From JAVBQG01 sp031549185 (GTDB lineage: Bacteria > Synergistota > Synergistia > Synergistales > Synergistaceae), in contig JAVBQG010000058.1 in NCBI GenBank assembly GCA_031549185.1, forward strand, positions 10,206 through 74,205: a DNA stretch of 64,000 nt. The letters are read 5' to 3'. Numbering within the stretch: the first letter of the stretch is position 1; each line of letters starts with the position of its first letter. Position numbers and translations under genes: made by a program. This document shows, one piece after another, positions 50,365 through 58,384 of this stretch. Below the pieces are notes generated by a model. It did no database searches. It was not told the origin of the DNA and was given only the letters and a program-made list of their open reading frames with translations.

Positions 50365-51582
50365 ATGATCAAGACATACAGGCTCCGCAATCTGCTCATG
50401 GGAGGAGGGGCGACGGGGGAGGAACTCGACGAGATCCTCTCGCTGCGAGATTATCAGGGTGCGATGTACGACCTCTGCAACGACCGGCGGTGGATGCGCG
50501 ACATCGCCAAATCGCCGCTCGCCGTGGAGACGCTCTGCAACTCCGCGCTCGCCTTGAAGATGATCTGGGAATCCGACAACGCACAGCCGGCCCTGTGGGC
50601 CGAAAAGAGGGCGCAGCGATTTATCGTCCTGTCGGATGTGGCACTCGGAGTTGATGCGGTTCGCGCATCCGTTGCGAACAAGTTGATCTCGACACCGTGG
50701 AACGTCGATTCGTCGCAGACCGCGGTAAAAAACGCGGTGGCGATGTGCCGCGCACCGGAGTTGGGCGTGACGGTCGCCGTCGGCACAGGAATCTCCTACA
50801 GTACGGATGGCGGCAGCACGTTCCACAAGACCAATATAAACACTTCCGGATACACGGATGTCTGCTGGTCCCCTGAGAAGAGACTCTTTCTTGCTGTAGC
50901 CAGCAGTAAAATCGCGACCAGCACGGACGGAATCACTTGGATTGAGAGAAATGGGCCAGGTGCCATAGACTCAATCTGTTGGTCAAGAAAGTTCGGGAAA
51001 TTTGTTGGCTATTATGGGCCTTATACCAAGGTGTATGCGAGTACGGATACACTCGAGTGGGAAGAACAGTCGACAACAGGCGGCACTTCAGGGTATCCGT
51101 TTACATCTCTATCCTGGTCTGACGAGACGGAGTTATTCTCGGCTGTATGTGCCAACCAGCTTCATGTTAGCCCAAACTATGTGGATTGGAGTAACAAGGG
51201 TACCGGCGGTCACAGCGGAACTATAACAGGGGCGAAGTGGATTGACCGGTTGCGCCGTTATGTGGTCATATACTCCGCCTCCCCGTACGTAAGAACCAGC
51301 CTCGATCTCAGCACGTGGATAACACCGGAAGGACAACCGGCGACATCCGGCCTTCAATACAAGTACATCTGCGATGCACCGGAACTCGGAGTGCTTGCGA
51401 TAGCCGGAACCGGTAGCCCCCTCGCGACACCGGACATGAGGACGTGGACCACGATGTCCTTCTCTCCAAGCTCGAATCCCACGTGGTATGGGCTCTGCTG
51501 GGATCCGAGTCGGCGGCGGTTTGTGGGAGTGGATGGGGGATCTGCCCAGAAGGTCATGACCACGCATAGCTGGGAGGCCTGA
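50365..51582 (+). CDS. Putative receptor-binding fibre with beta-propeller-like repeats
   Basis: 405 aa from the ATG at 50365 (GGAGG upstream; ATG at 50359 also possible). The N-terminus is helical. Residues 110-400 contain about six repeats of roughly 40-45 residues with 'W....f......S.DG..W' patterns (ISYSTDGGSTFHKTN, CWSPEKRLFLAV, IATSTDGITWIERNG, SWSDETELFSAVC, CWDPSRRRFVGVDGG), like BNR/sortilin propellers on phage fibres. This gene also has a lower-GC stretch (50780-51350) than its neighbours, fitting exchange of receptor-binding domains. Confidence 0.65.
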   Translation: MIKTYRLRNLLMGGGATGEELDEILSLRDYQGAMYDLCNDRRWMRDIAKSPLAVETLCNSALALKMIWESDNAQPALWAEKRAQRFIVLSDVALGVDAVRASVANKLISTPWNVDSSQTAVKNAVAMCRAPELGVTVAVGTGISYSTDGGSTFHKTNINTSGYTDVCWSPEKRLFLAVASSKIATSTDGITWIERNGPGAIDSICWSRKFGKFVGYYGPYTKVYASTDTLEWEEQSTTGGTSGYPFTSLSWSDETELFSAVCANQLHVSPNYVDWSNKGTGGHSGTITGAKWIDRLRRYVVIYSASPYVRTSLDLSTWITPEGQPATSGLQYKYICDAPELGVLAIAGTGSPLATPDMRTWTTMSFSPSSNPTWYGLCWDPSRRRFVGVDGGSAQKVMTTHSWEA

Positions 51583-51584
51583 CG

Positions 51585-52130
51585 ATGGCGTACATACTTT
51601 ATTCGAAGGAGCACGGGCCGCTCGCGCTGGTCGAGGGGTCCGTGCTCGAGGCGCAGTTACAGGAAGGGGAGATAGCCATCCCCTGCGAACCTGACGCCGA
51701 CGTCAACGACCGCGAGCGGTGGGAGATCGAGGCCGCGTATATGGTCGAGCAGTACGCGCCGTCGCTCGAACTCGCGCAGGCGATGAAGCGGGAGGAGTTG
51801 GTGCGCACCCGCGACGTAATCGTCGAGAGGGGATTTCTCTACAATGGGCACGTCTTTCCCATCGGGCCGGACATCCAGGTCACGATGCTGATGCAGTTCA
51901 CGGCTTCGCAGGTGATGCCCGCGCCGAGCTACTCGTGGAAGGACATCGACGGGCTCTACAGAACAATCGGCGACGTGACGAAGTTTCAGACCTTCATGAC
52001 CATGGCCCTGATGTACGGACAAAGCCTCTTCGCGCGAGAGGAGATGTTGCAAACGCTGGTCAACAGCGCGGGGAACATCGAGGCGGTCGCGGCGATTGGT
52101 TGGGACACGGTACCGGATGGGCCGGTGTAG
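51585..52130 (+). CDS. DUF4376-like tail fibre assembly protein
   Basis: 181 aa with GGGAGG upstream. The C-terminal half (RTRDVIVERGFLYNGHVFPIGPDIQVTMLMQF ... YSWKDIDGLYRTIGDVTKFQTFMTMALMYGQSLFAREEML) matches DUF4376 ('R...i..g...ng..f..d......l', 'w...dg....l......l...v'), which is common in fibre-assembly proteins. It follows the receptor-binding gene. Confidence 0.7.
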   Translation: MAYILYSKEHGPLALVEGSVLEAQLQEGEIAIPCEPDADVNDRERWEIEAAYMVEQYAPSLELAQAMKREELVRTRDVIVERGFLYNGHVFPIGPDIQVTMLMQFTASQVMPAPSYSWKDIDGLYRTIGDVTKFQTFMTMALMYGQSLFAREEMLQTLVNSAGNIEAVAAIGWDTVPDGPV

Positions 52131-52151
52131 GAAAAACAAATAACAAACAGG

Positions 52152-52177
52152 GCGGCTCCTTCGGGGGCCGCTATTTT
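52152..52177 (+). terminator. Rho-independent terminator after the fibre genes
   Basis: GCGGCTCC-TTCG-GGGGCCGC, 8 bp stem with a UUCG-type loop and one G-T pair, then TATTTT. Confidence 0.75.
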
Positions 52178-52194
52178 GATGGGAGGCGGTTACT

Positions 52195-52548
52195 GTGGAG
52201 TTGCTGATGTTGGTTCTGGCGATCGCCGCGTGTCTGGTCGTCCATGAGGGCGGCCATTTTATTTCGGCGAGGATTTTCGGCCATACGCTTTCTTTTCGTT
52301 TTCAGTGGGGTTTTCTTCTCCGGAAACTTCCCGTTCCTCGTTTTACCTGGGACATGCCCGAGATGGAGCTGCGAAAGCAGCAGATCATCGCGGCCGCGGG
52401 GTTCGGGTTGGAATTTCTTGCTGGCGCTGCGCTGTTTTTGACCGGCTTGGCCTTTGCGCCGTTCTACGGCGGCGTGGCCGTCGCGCACCTCGTCCTGTAC
52501 AGATTCTACGCCGGCGAGGAGAGCGACTTCAAATGGTTTAAAATATGA
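52195..52548 (+). CDS. Membrane protein with M50-like HEGGH motif
   Basis: 117 aa from a GTG with GGGAGG upstream. The first membrane segment carries ACLVVHEGGHFISARIFGH, the HExxH-xxx-A motif of M50 (site-2 protease) enzymes. A second hydrophobic pair (IIAAAGFGLEFLAGAALFLTGLAFAPFYGG) follows. The later LDG motif of M50 proteases is not seen and the protein is short. Active protease or decayed paralogue cannot be decided. It lies between fibre and lysis genes. Confidence 0.6.
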   Translation: MELLMLVLAIAACLVVHEGGHFISARIFGHTLSFRFQWGFLLRKLPVPRFTWDMPEMELRKQQIIAAAGFGLEFLAGAALFLTGLAFAPFYGGVAVAHLVLYRFYAGEESDFKWFKI

Positions 52549-52619
52549 TTTGAGTGGCGGTAATGTCATCTGCATGATATCATTGATCCAAAGATACCAA
52601 CATACTGGGGGTGACTAAA

Positions 52620-53705
52620 TTGCAGGTTGATATGCATTATTACGGCACCTACGCATTGGCACTGGCGGCAGGGATACCAAACGAAGAAGCGGAGACCGTG
52701 GCATACGCTGCTCAGTTCGTCGACGACGCGACAAGTAAGGACAGCGAGGTCAACAGGCATGACGGAGGTCTTCTCGTTGGTTTCACCACGGCGCATCACA
52801 CACTCGAATGCGCTCTGCCCGAAAACAAAGATCCAATCTACCAGCGCAAGGTATGGGTCCCCTGCCACTTCGTTCCCGGAGGAGAGGGCAAAAACCTTGA
52901 GGAGCGAAGTCTATGCCAAAAAAACAGCCCGATTGCGCGAGAGATGATGCAAAATCATGTCAATGTCGCGGCGACCGGAAAGCCCTTTGGTCTTGAACTT
53001 CTTGGCATGGCCGTGCATGCCTACATGGATACCTTTGCTCACTACGGTTTCACGGGCTTTAGTTCGAAGTTCAACAAGATACGGAGTGATAGTTTAAAAG
53101 TACATCCAAAAGAAAAAGCGGAGGAGAAACGGTTGCTTGATAAGATTGCCAAGGCTGTCAGCGACAAGGTCAACCTGTGCATGAGCATACCGAGCGCCCT
53201 TTTTTCGATCGGGGCGGAGACATTCTCCGGGGATTTGGGACATGGTGGCGTTCTGTCGCTCCCGGATCATCCGTACTTGAAATGGGAGTTCGAATTTTTG
53301 CACGATCGGCCGGGTAACGGAAGTCGATCCGTGCGCAACAATCTTGAGGATTACCTGGTGGGGTGCAAAGAGACGCACGCTTTTCTTTGCGATTTCGCAA
53401 AAAAGCGCTATGCAGATGCGAAGCCGACTCCGTTTGAAGAAATGGAAGAGAGCGTACGGAAGATTCTCTCGACTGAAGGGGATAAAGTCACGCGTGCCAA
53501 CCGCTGGAAGCAGTCGGGTCTCATCCCTGATAACGCAAAATATGCATCCGAGACGTGGGAACGGGAAAAAGCAATGTTTGACGAGTATATTCCATCGGAG
53601 AAGGGAATCGGCACACACGTCTACAGCTTCCATCAGGCTGCGGCATATCATCGTTATTACATGCTGAAAGACCTTCTTCCCGCTCATGGATTAGCAGTGC
53701 ATTAA
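52620..53705 (+). CDS. DUF6765-type protein, helical putative metal hydrolase
   Basis: 361 aa from the TTG at 52620 with GGGGGTGA 6 bp upstream (GTG at 52611 possible). It starts QVDMHYYGTYALALAAGIPNEEAETVAYAAQFVDDAT, then HHTLE, ELLGMAVHAYMDTFAHYGFTGF and, near the end, YSFHQAAAYHRYYM. The spaced His/Asp residues resemble zinc-dependent phospholipase C/P1 nuclease folds. I recall the start as typical of DUF6765. Function in the phage is unknown. Placement before the endolysin raises a lysis or membrane role. Confidence 0.65.
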   Translation: MQVDMHYYGTYALALAAGIPNEEAETVAYAAQFVDDATSKDSEVNRHDGGLLVGFTTAHHTLECALPENKDPIYQRKVWVPCHFVPGGEGKNLEERSLCQKNSPIAREMMQNHVNVAATGKPFGLELLGMAVHAYMDTFAHYGFTGFSSKFNKIRSDSLKVHPKEKAEEKRLLDKIAKAVSDKVNLCMSIPSALFSIGAETFSGDLGHGGVLSLPDHPYLKWEFEFLHDRPGNGSRSVRNNLEDYLVGCKETHAFLCDFAKKRYADAKPTPFEEMEESVRKILSTEGDKVTRANRWKQSGLIPDNAKYASETWEREKAMFDEYIPSEKGIGTHVYSFHQAAAYHRYYMLKDLLPAHGLAVH

Positions 53706-53740
53706 GAATTTCACGCGCACGAACTTGATGTGGCAAACGA

Positions 53741-53777
53741 GCGGCTCTCCCTATTTGGGAGGCCGCTTTTGTTTTTT
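53741..53777 (+). terminator. Rho-independent terminator before the endolysin
   Basis: GCGGCTCTCCC and GGGAGGCCGC form a stem with one bulge, loop TATTT, then TTTTGTTTTTT. The endolysin ribosome site begins within 5 bp of the T-tract. Confidence 0.85.
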
Positions 53778-53790
53778 AGGAGGTGAACAT

Positions 53791-54984
53791 GTGGAACTCT
53801 CCGCGAAAAATCTTTACGCGCTCTTCGAGCGTCATAAAAAGATCCTCAATCCCTTCGCTGTCGTCTGCCAGTGCCGGCACGAAACCATGTATCGGGGAAA
53901 GGTCTGGAGCTCCGAGCTCTGCCTGAAGGCCAACAACCTCGCCGGCTTGAAAAAGTGGCCTGGCTGGCTTGGCCCCTTCTACTCGAAAAATTCGTGGGAA
54001 CAGAAGCCAGACGGGACGAAATACGAGAAGGTATCAGAGTTTTGCCGGTATGCCTCCGTGGAGGGATTCGTCGCGAACTACGCCACGAAGATCGAGCGGG
54101 ATTATCCGCTCTGCGCTGCCTCCGCGGACAACTTCTGGGGGTATTTCTCCGGCCTGTTCAAAGGTCGTGTCGGTGCATGGGCAACCGATCTCGCATACCT
54201 CGACCGGATGGTCGATCAGGTTCTCATCATCGGATCGGTGTTCTTTGGCGCGGACTGGGCGCAGAAATGTTGGGACGCGCTCGAATATGCGGCCGCGAAA
54301 AAGAGGCTGCAGCCGGGACACGAGGAGCGAATCAGGCAGCGATTAGGGGCCGCGATCCCGCTGAGCATTCCTCTTTGGGATGGCCCTGCGAGCGCTAAGA
54401 GTCCGTCAACGGGCAAACTCATCTGCCTCGACCCCGGCCACGGTGATCCGGATCCGGGGGCCGTCGGGAAGGGTGGCACGAAGGAGGCCGTCGTCACGCT
54501 GCGTGTGGCCGAACTTATTGCGGGCGAACTTGAGCGTGCCGGGTATCGGGCGATGTTGACACGTTCGACATCGAAGCGGCTCCTCGCCAATTACAAAGCC
54601 GATCTCAACAAACGGCCGAAACTGGCGAACGACGCCGGCGCGAACTGCTTCGTCTCGATCCACTGCAACTCGGCCACAAACAGCACATCACAGGGCTTCG
54701 AAGCCTACACCACGCCGGGGCAGAACAACAGCGACAAGCTGGCGACCTGCATCATCGAGGCGTGGCGAAGGGAGATCGGCGGCGTCCTCCGTACCGACAT
54801 GTCGGACGGCGATCCCGACAAGGAGGCGAATTTCGCCGTCATCCGGGGGACGAAAAGCCCCTCCTGTCTCGTCGAGTTGGCTTTCATCTCCAACCCGGCG
54901 GAGGAGAAAAAACTCGCTGACCCTACTTGGCAGAAAAAAGCGGCTGCTACCATCACCCGCGGCATCGCCTCGTATCTCGGGTGA
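53791..54984 (+). CDS. Two-domain endolysin: glucosaminidase-like plus N-acetylmuramoyl-L-alanine amidase
   Basis: 397 aa from the GTG at 53791 with AGGAGGTG 6 bp upstream. Residues 1-155 resemble a glucosaminidase domain (LNPFAVVCQCRHETMYRGKVWSSELCLKANNLAGLKKWPGW, catalytic Glu in RHET). Residues 200-397 are an Amidase_3 domain: LICLDPGHGDPDPGA (zinc His), RPKLANDAGANCFVSIHCNSA (second His) and SCLVELAFISNP (catalytic Glu). There is no signal peptide, so a holin is needed. Two holin candidates follow. Confidence 0.9.
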   Translation: MELSAKNLYALFERHKKILNPFAVVCQCRHETMYRGKVWSSELCLKANNLAGLKKWPGWLGPFYSKNSWEQKPDGTKYEKVSEFCRYASVEGFVANYATKIERDYPLCAASADNFWGYFSGLFKGRVGAWATDLAYLDRMVDQVLIIGSVFFGADWAQKCWDALEYAAAKKRLQPGHEERIRQRLGAAIPLSIPLWDGPASAKSPSTGKLICLDPGHGDPDPGAVGKGGTKEAVVTLRVAELIAGELERAGYRAMLTRSTSKRLLANYKADLNKRPKLANDAGANCFVSIHCNSATNSTSQGFEAYTTPGQNNSDKLATCIIEAWRREIGGVLRTDMSDGDPDKEANFAVIRGTKSPSCLVELAFISNPAEEKKLADPTWQKKAAATITRGIASYLG

Positions 54985-54989
54985 GTCCC

Positions 54990-55307
54990 ATGTATCAGAG
55001 GGTGCTTGACTTCTTCACCCGCCGCGCGAACGAGATTGGGAAGCGGCCGCTGCGCAAGCCGATGGCGATCGGGTGTGTGAACTTTGTAAAGGTCGTCTGC
55101 GGGATCGTCCTCGGTGCCAGCATTGCAGGATGGACGATACCATCCGAGGTTTTGTCGTTCCTTCAGGCGATCATTTTCGCGATGGTTGTGCCCATGGTCG
55201 GGTATTACTTCACCTCCACCATCGAGGACAAACGACATCGAGAGAATGCTGGGAACGAGCACGGAAGCCCGTCGGATCATACAGGGGAGGATGATTGTCC
55301 GCAATGA
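54990..55307 (+). CDS. Holin-like small membrane protein
   Basis: 105 aa from the ATG at 54990; a GTG at 54981 overlapping the endolysin stop is an alternative start. Two hydrophobic segments (IGCVNFVKVVCGIVLGASIAGW and VLSFLQAIIFAMVVPMVGYYF) and a charged tail (EDKRHRENAGNEHGSPSDHTGEDD). Size, topology and place immediately after the endolysin suggest a holin. No family recognised. Confidence 0.55.
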   Translation: MYQRVLDFFTRRANEIGKRPLRKPMAIGCVNFVKVVCGIVLGASIAGWTIPSEVLSFLQAIIFAMVVPMVGYYFTSTIEDKRHRENAGNEHGSPSDHTGEDDCPQ

Positions 55308-55675
55308 AAACGTTGAAACAGTACGTCCCGATTCTGCTGGTCCTGGCGCTCGTCGCCGGGGCCTTTTTCTATCGCCTCCATCGGATGGAGAACAACATGC
55401 GTGAGCTGCAGACGGCGATCCAGGAGATGCAAGCGGCGCGCAGTGAGACCGACGAGCAGGTCTCGCAAATCCTACTTACGCAGCAGGAATTCCGCAAGGC
55501 AATACGCCAGGCCGACAAAACCACGAAAGAAAGGGTGGTGACGATCCGTGAGGACATCAAAAAGCAGGTGGCTCTTATTTCTGACGATGTTATTGGCCGC
55601 GCTATCGATGCTGAGCTTGCCATCTTCGAGAGCCGAAGCTTGGGAGAGGGTGGGGCCGGGGTGGACGGCGACTGA
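55304..55675 (+). CDS. Rz-like inner-membrane spanin candidate
   Basis: 123 aa from the ATG at 55304; the TTG at 55295 has the better ribosome-site spacing. One N-terminal membrane helix (YVPILLVLALVAGAFFYRLHRM) is followed by a long coiled coil (NNMRELQTAIQEMQAARSETDEQVSQILLTQQEFRKAI). This is the layout of an i-spanin. The next gene begins inside it in another frame and encodes a secreted protein, so the pair has Rz/Rz1-style overlap. Confidence 0.6.
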   Translation: MKTLKQYVPILLVLALVAGAFFYRLHRMENNMRELQTAIQEMQAARSETDEQVSQILLTQQEFRKAIRQADKTTKERVVTIREDIKKQVALISDDVIGRAIDAELAIFESRSLGEGGAGVDGD

Positions 55676-55991
55676 GAGCGGCTACTGGTACTCCGATGCC
55701 GAAGCTCGCGGCCTGTTGCGCGCCCTACGGACGAACAATCAGGAAGTCGAGCACTGGTATCGCGCGTATCAGGACATGAAGGCCGCGGCACTGGATAACT
55801 CCCTCACGGTATCCGATCAAACGGAAATGCTCAAGGAATTTCTGACAGAGGAGCGCTCAAGTTCCGACCGCGCGATAGAAAAAGCCGTGAAGCTCGGTAG
55901 TGGCTGGGGGTTCGGCCCCTTCGCGGGCGTTGGGTATTCCGGCGATGGGTTCAACGCGACGATTGGGATTGGACTGGTCTACAAGTTCTGA
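55548..55991 (+). CDS. Secreted lysis-module protein overlapping the spanin gene
   Basis: 147 aa from a GTG at 55548, overlapping the upstream gene by 128 bp in a different frame. A signal peptide (LLFLTMLLAALSMLSLPSSRAEA) without a lipobox Cys is followed by a helical middle part and a C-terminus GFGPFAGVGYSGDGFNATIGIGLVYKF that ends in Phe, like outer-membrane-inserting strands. It may be the outer partner of the spanin, but it is not a classical Rz1 lipoprotein. Confidence 0.55.
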   Translation: MRTSKSRWLLFLTMLLAALSMLSLPSSRAEAWERVGPGWTATESGYWYSDAEARGLLRALRTNNQEVEHWYRAYQDMKAAALDNSLTVSDQTEMLKEFLTEERSSSDRAIEKAVKLGSGWGFGPFAGVGYSGDGFNATIGIGLVYKF

Positions 55992-56012
55992 CGATAGAAA
56001 GGAGAGGCGAGC

Positions 56013-56327
56013 GTGGAGCGACTGAGGCAAATACTTACCGATCCGCTCTTCATCGGCGTTCTGCTCGCTTTCTACGGAGGGCTGGTGAGAGGTATGAAGT
56101 GTTCGAAGGAAGAATTTACACTATGGGGTTTCCTGTTTCGTGTTGCCGCGTCCGGGTTTGTGGGAATCGTGACGGGGCTGGTAATGCAGCATACAAATTA
56201 TCCGCCGTGGATTGAGACGGCGATCATCGGTATCAGCGGATATGCGGCGGTTGATGTTCTGCCGGCGCTTTCGGATGCCTTCAAAAGTGCCATCGAGACG
56301 TTTAGGAAGATCAAGATCGACAAATGA
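56013..56327 (+). CDS. Phage holin family protein
   Basis: 104 aa from a GTG with AAGGAG 8 bp upstream. Three predicted membrane segments: FIGVLLAFYGGLVRGM, WGFLFRVAASGFVGIVTGLVM and ETAIIGISGYAAVDVLPAL. The pattern ('GlL.a.yGG.vr......', 'G..g..ig......g', 'i.G.sGy....vl..l') is that of LydA/Phage_holin_3-type holins. A strong terminator directly follows and closes the phage late operon. Confidence 0.78.
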   Translation: MERLRQILTDPLFIGVLLAFYGGLVRGMKCSKEEFTLWGFLFRVAASGFVGIVTGLVMQHTNYPPWIETAIIGISGYAAVDVLPALSDAFKSAIETFRKIKIDK

Positions 56328-56331
56328 CAAT

Positions 56332-56375
56332 CGGGCAACTATCCGGGATTTCCGGATGGTTGCCCGTCTTTTTTT
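56332..56375 (+). terminator. Strong terminator at the right end of the prophage
   Basis: CGGGCAACTATCCGG and CCGGATGGTTGCCCG pair with a single interior mismatch around the GATTT loop and are followed by TCTTTTTTT. It ends phage late transcription about 110 bp before the comM remnant. Confidence 0.9.
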
Positions 56376-56486
56376 GATGTGTGGTACTATTTGATGCGTG
56401 ACATCAACCAGGCGGCGCGCCGTGGCTGGGGCAACATGACAAAGCGTGTGATCGTCCTCGGGAAATCACCCTTTATTGCAAATAGA

Positions 56487-57137
56487 GGCGTTTTATTCTT
56501 GGATGAATTTCCGGAATTTTCGCGAGACGTGCTGGAGAGCCTTCGTCAACCCTTGGAAGACGGGAATATCACGGTCGCCCGCGCGGCGGGGAGCGTCACC
56601 TACCCGGCGCGCGTCCTGCTCGTCACCGCGTGCAATCCTTGCCCCTGCGGGTACGCGGGCGACCCGGTCGAGCGGTGCAGCTGCTCGCAGCACGCGCTCG
56701 AGCGCTACCGGCGGAAGCTCTCGGGTCCGATCCTCGACCGCATCGACCTGCACGTGGCGGTGCCGCGGCTGCAACCGGAGGAGCTGGTCTCGCTCGACGG
56801 GAGCTGTGGCGAGCCGAGCGCCGTCGTGCGCGAGCGCGTCTGCACGGCGCGAGAGCGCCAGCTGGAGCGCTGGCGCGAGCACGGCTTTCACTGCAACGCG
56901 GAGTTGCCCGAGCGCGTACTCCGCAAACAGCTGGAGATGGAGCCGGACGTGCGCCCCTTTCTCGCCGAGGCGATGAAATCGCTGCGCCTATCGGGACGGG
57001 GGTTCTCCCGCGTGCTGCGGGTTGCGCGCACGATCGCCGACCTCGAGGGGGCGGAAAAAGTCGCCGTGCAGCACCTGGCCGAATCACTTTCGTATCGCGA
57101 GGGCGAGGCATTCGGCGTCGCGGGGTGGAAGAGCTGA
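56487..57137 (+). pseudogene. comM: 3' half of comM (Mg-chelatase-like AAA ATPase, natural transformation helicase), cut by the prophage
   Basis: Homology starts at Walker B, GVLFLDEFPEFSRDVLESLRQPLEDG, and runs through ITVARAAGSVTYPARVLLVTACNPCPCGYAGD, CSCSQHALERYRRKLSGPILDRIDLHVAVPRL and the C-terminal LRLSGRGFSRVLRVARTIADLEG. The N-terminal S5-like domain and Walker A are missing. The open frame continues upstream to a GTG at 56379, but that part (DINQAARRGWGNMTKRVIVLGK) is phage or junction sequence. Codons at 56487-56522 (TTA, TTG, GAT, GAA) are AT-richer than the rest, suggesting that attachment-site crossover lies here. The stop overlaps the dprA start by one base. Confidence 0.88.
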
Positions 57138-58234
57138 TGCTGCGCCCCCTGATGCTTCTGAATGCTTGCCAGTACTACGACGTGCGCAAGTGGGAGGCGT
57201 TCGAGGCGCTCGGTCTCGAACCGGAGGCGTTTATCGAAGAGGGCGCGTCCCTCTGGGAGAAGCTTGAAATCTCCGAGCGCTGCCAAGGCATTCTCGTGAA
57301 ACTCGTCGCGTCGGACTGGGTCGAGCGTGAGCTCGACCGCTGCGAAAAGCTGGGCGTGCGTATCCTCACATGCCGCGACGCCCTCTACCCTCCCTTGTTG
57401 CTGGAGCTGGAGGATGCACCGATGGTGCTCTACGTCCGGGGCGAGCGCATCGCGCTGCCGGGACACGCGATCGGCATCGTCGGTACGCGCCGGTGCAGCA
57501 CATATGGGGGCAAGGTTTCGCGCGATCTCGGCCGGGCTGCCGCTGCGCTCGGATGGAGCGTTGCCAGCGGCGGCGCCAAGGGCATCGATGGCGAGGCGCA
57601 CGGCGGTTGTCTCGAAAGGGGTGGCGTCACCGCGGCGGTGCTCGGCACCGGGGTCGACGTGGCCTATCCCGCGGAGCATCGGGGGCTCTTCGAGAGGATC
57701 CGTGCTGCGGGGATGTTGGTCTCGGAGTATCCCTTGGGCACGAAAGGGGAGTCCTGGCGCTTTCCCCGACGCAACCGGATCATTGTGGGGCTCGCCTCGC
57801 GCACGGTGGTCGTGGAGGCGCCGTACAAAAGCGGCGCGATGATCACGGCGCGCCTTGCGGCGGAGGCTGGGCGGGAGGTATGGGCCGTTCCGGGGCGTAT
57901 CGGAGACGAGCGCTGCGCGGGGTCGAACCGCCTGATCTTCGACGGGGCGATGCCATTGATCGATCTGGAGACGTTCTTCGGAACGACGGAGGCGCAGAAA
58001 AAAATATTCGACGACGAAGGGAAGACGGTCCCCGTAAAGGAGCCCGTCCTGCTCAACGATCGCGAGAAGACGCTCGTCGCGTTGCTCGCCAACCAGGAGG
58101 ACCGTACGGTTGACATTCTGGCGGGTGAAGCTAAAATGAGCGCCGCTGAAGTTTTCAAAACGCTGTCGCTGATGTCGCTTCGAGGGCTGGTCCGTTCGTC
58201 CGGTCCCGGGCGTTATCGACTTTCGGACGGTTAG
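57137..58234 (+). CDS. dprA: DNA processing protein DprA
   Basis: 365 aa. The Rossmann-like core is intact: VGTRRCSTYGGKVSRDLGRAAAALGWSVASGGAKGIDGEAHGGCLERGGVTAAVLGTGVDVAYPAEHRGLFERI, SEYPLGTKGESWRFPRRNRIIVGLASRTVVVEAPYKSGAMITARLAAEAGREVWAVPG. A C-terminal winged helix follows. It loads RecA on incoming DNA during transformation. It is normally read with comM, from which it is separated by nothing, so the prophage insertion probably removes its usual promoter. Confidence 0.95.
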   Translation: MLRPLMLLNACQYYDVRKWEAFEALGLEPEAFIEEGASLWEKLEISERCQGILVKLVASDWVERELDRCEKLGVRILTCRDALYPPLLLELEDAPMVLYVRGERIALPGHAIGIVGTRRCSTYGGKVSRDLGRAAAALGWSVASGGAKGIDGEAHGGCLERGGVTAAVLGTGVDVAYPAEHRGLFERIRAAGMLVSEYPLGTKGESWRFPRRNRIIVGLASRTVVVEAPYKSGAMITARLAAEAGREVWAVPGRIGDERCAGSNRLIFDGAMPLIDLETFFGTTEAQKKIFDDEGKTVPVKEPVLLNDREKTLVALLANQEDRTVDILAGEAKMSAAEVFKTLSLMSLRGLVRSSGPGRYRLSDG

Positions 58235-58384
58235 CTCGATATCGACAGTGTGTTGTGTTGGGAAGAGACCGATTCAATCGCCGAAGCTGCAATTTCTCCG
58301 CGTGCTTGAGGAGAAATCGCACGGAGCCGTAACCTTTACCCTTCAGGCTCTGGCGATCAATCGGTCGTATGTAGGGGGTTTTTC

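Noticed and set aside
56379..56486. Chimeric N-terminus of the comM remnant as a real protein start
   Set aside because: No ribosome site precedes the GTG and the peptide has no family pattern. It is junction sequence left open by chance or by the attachment site.
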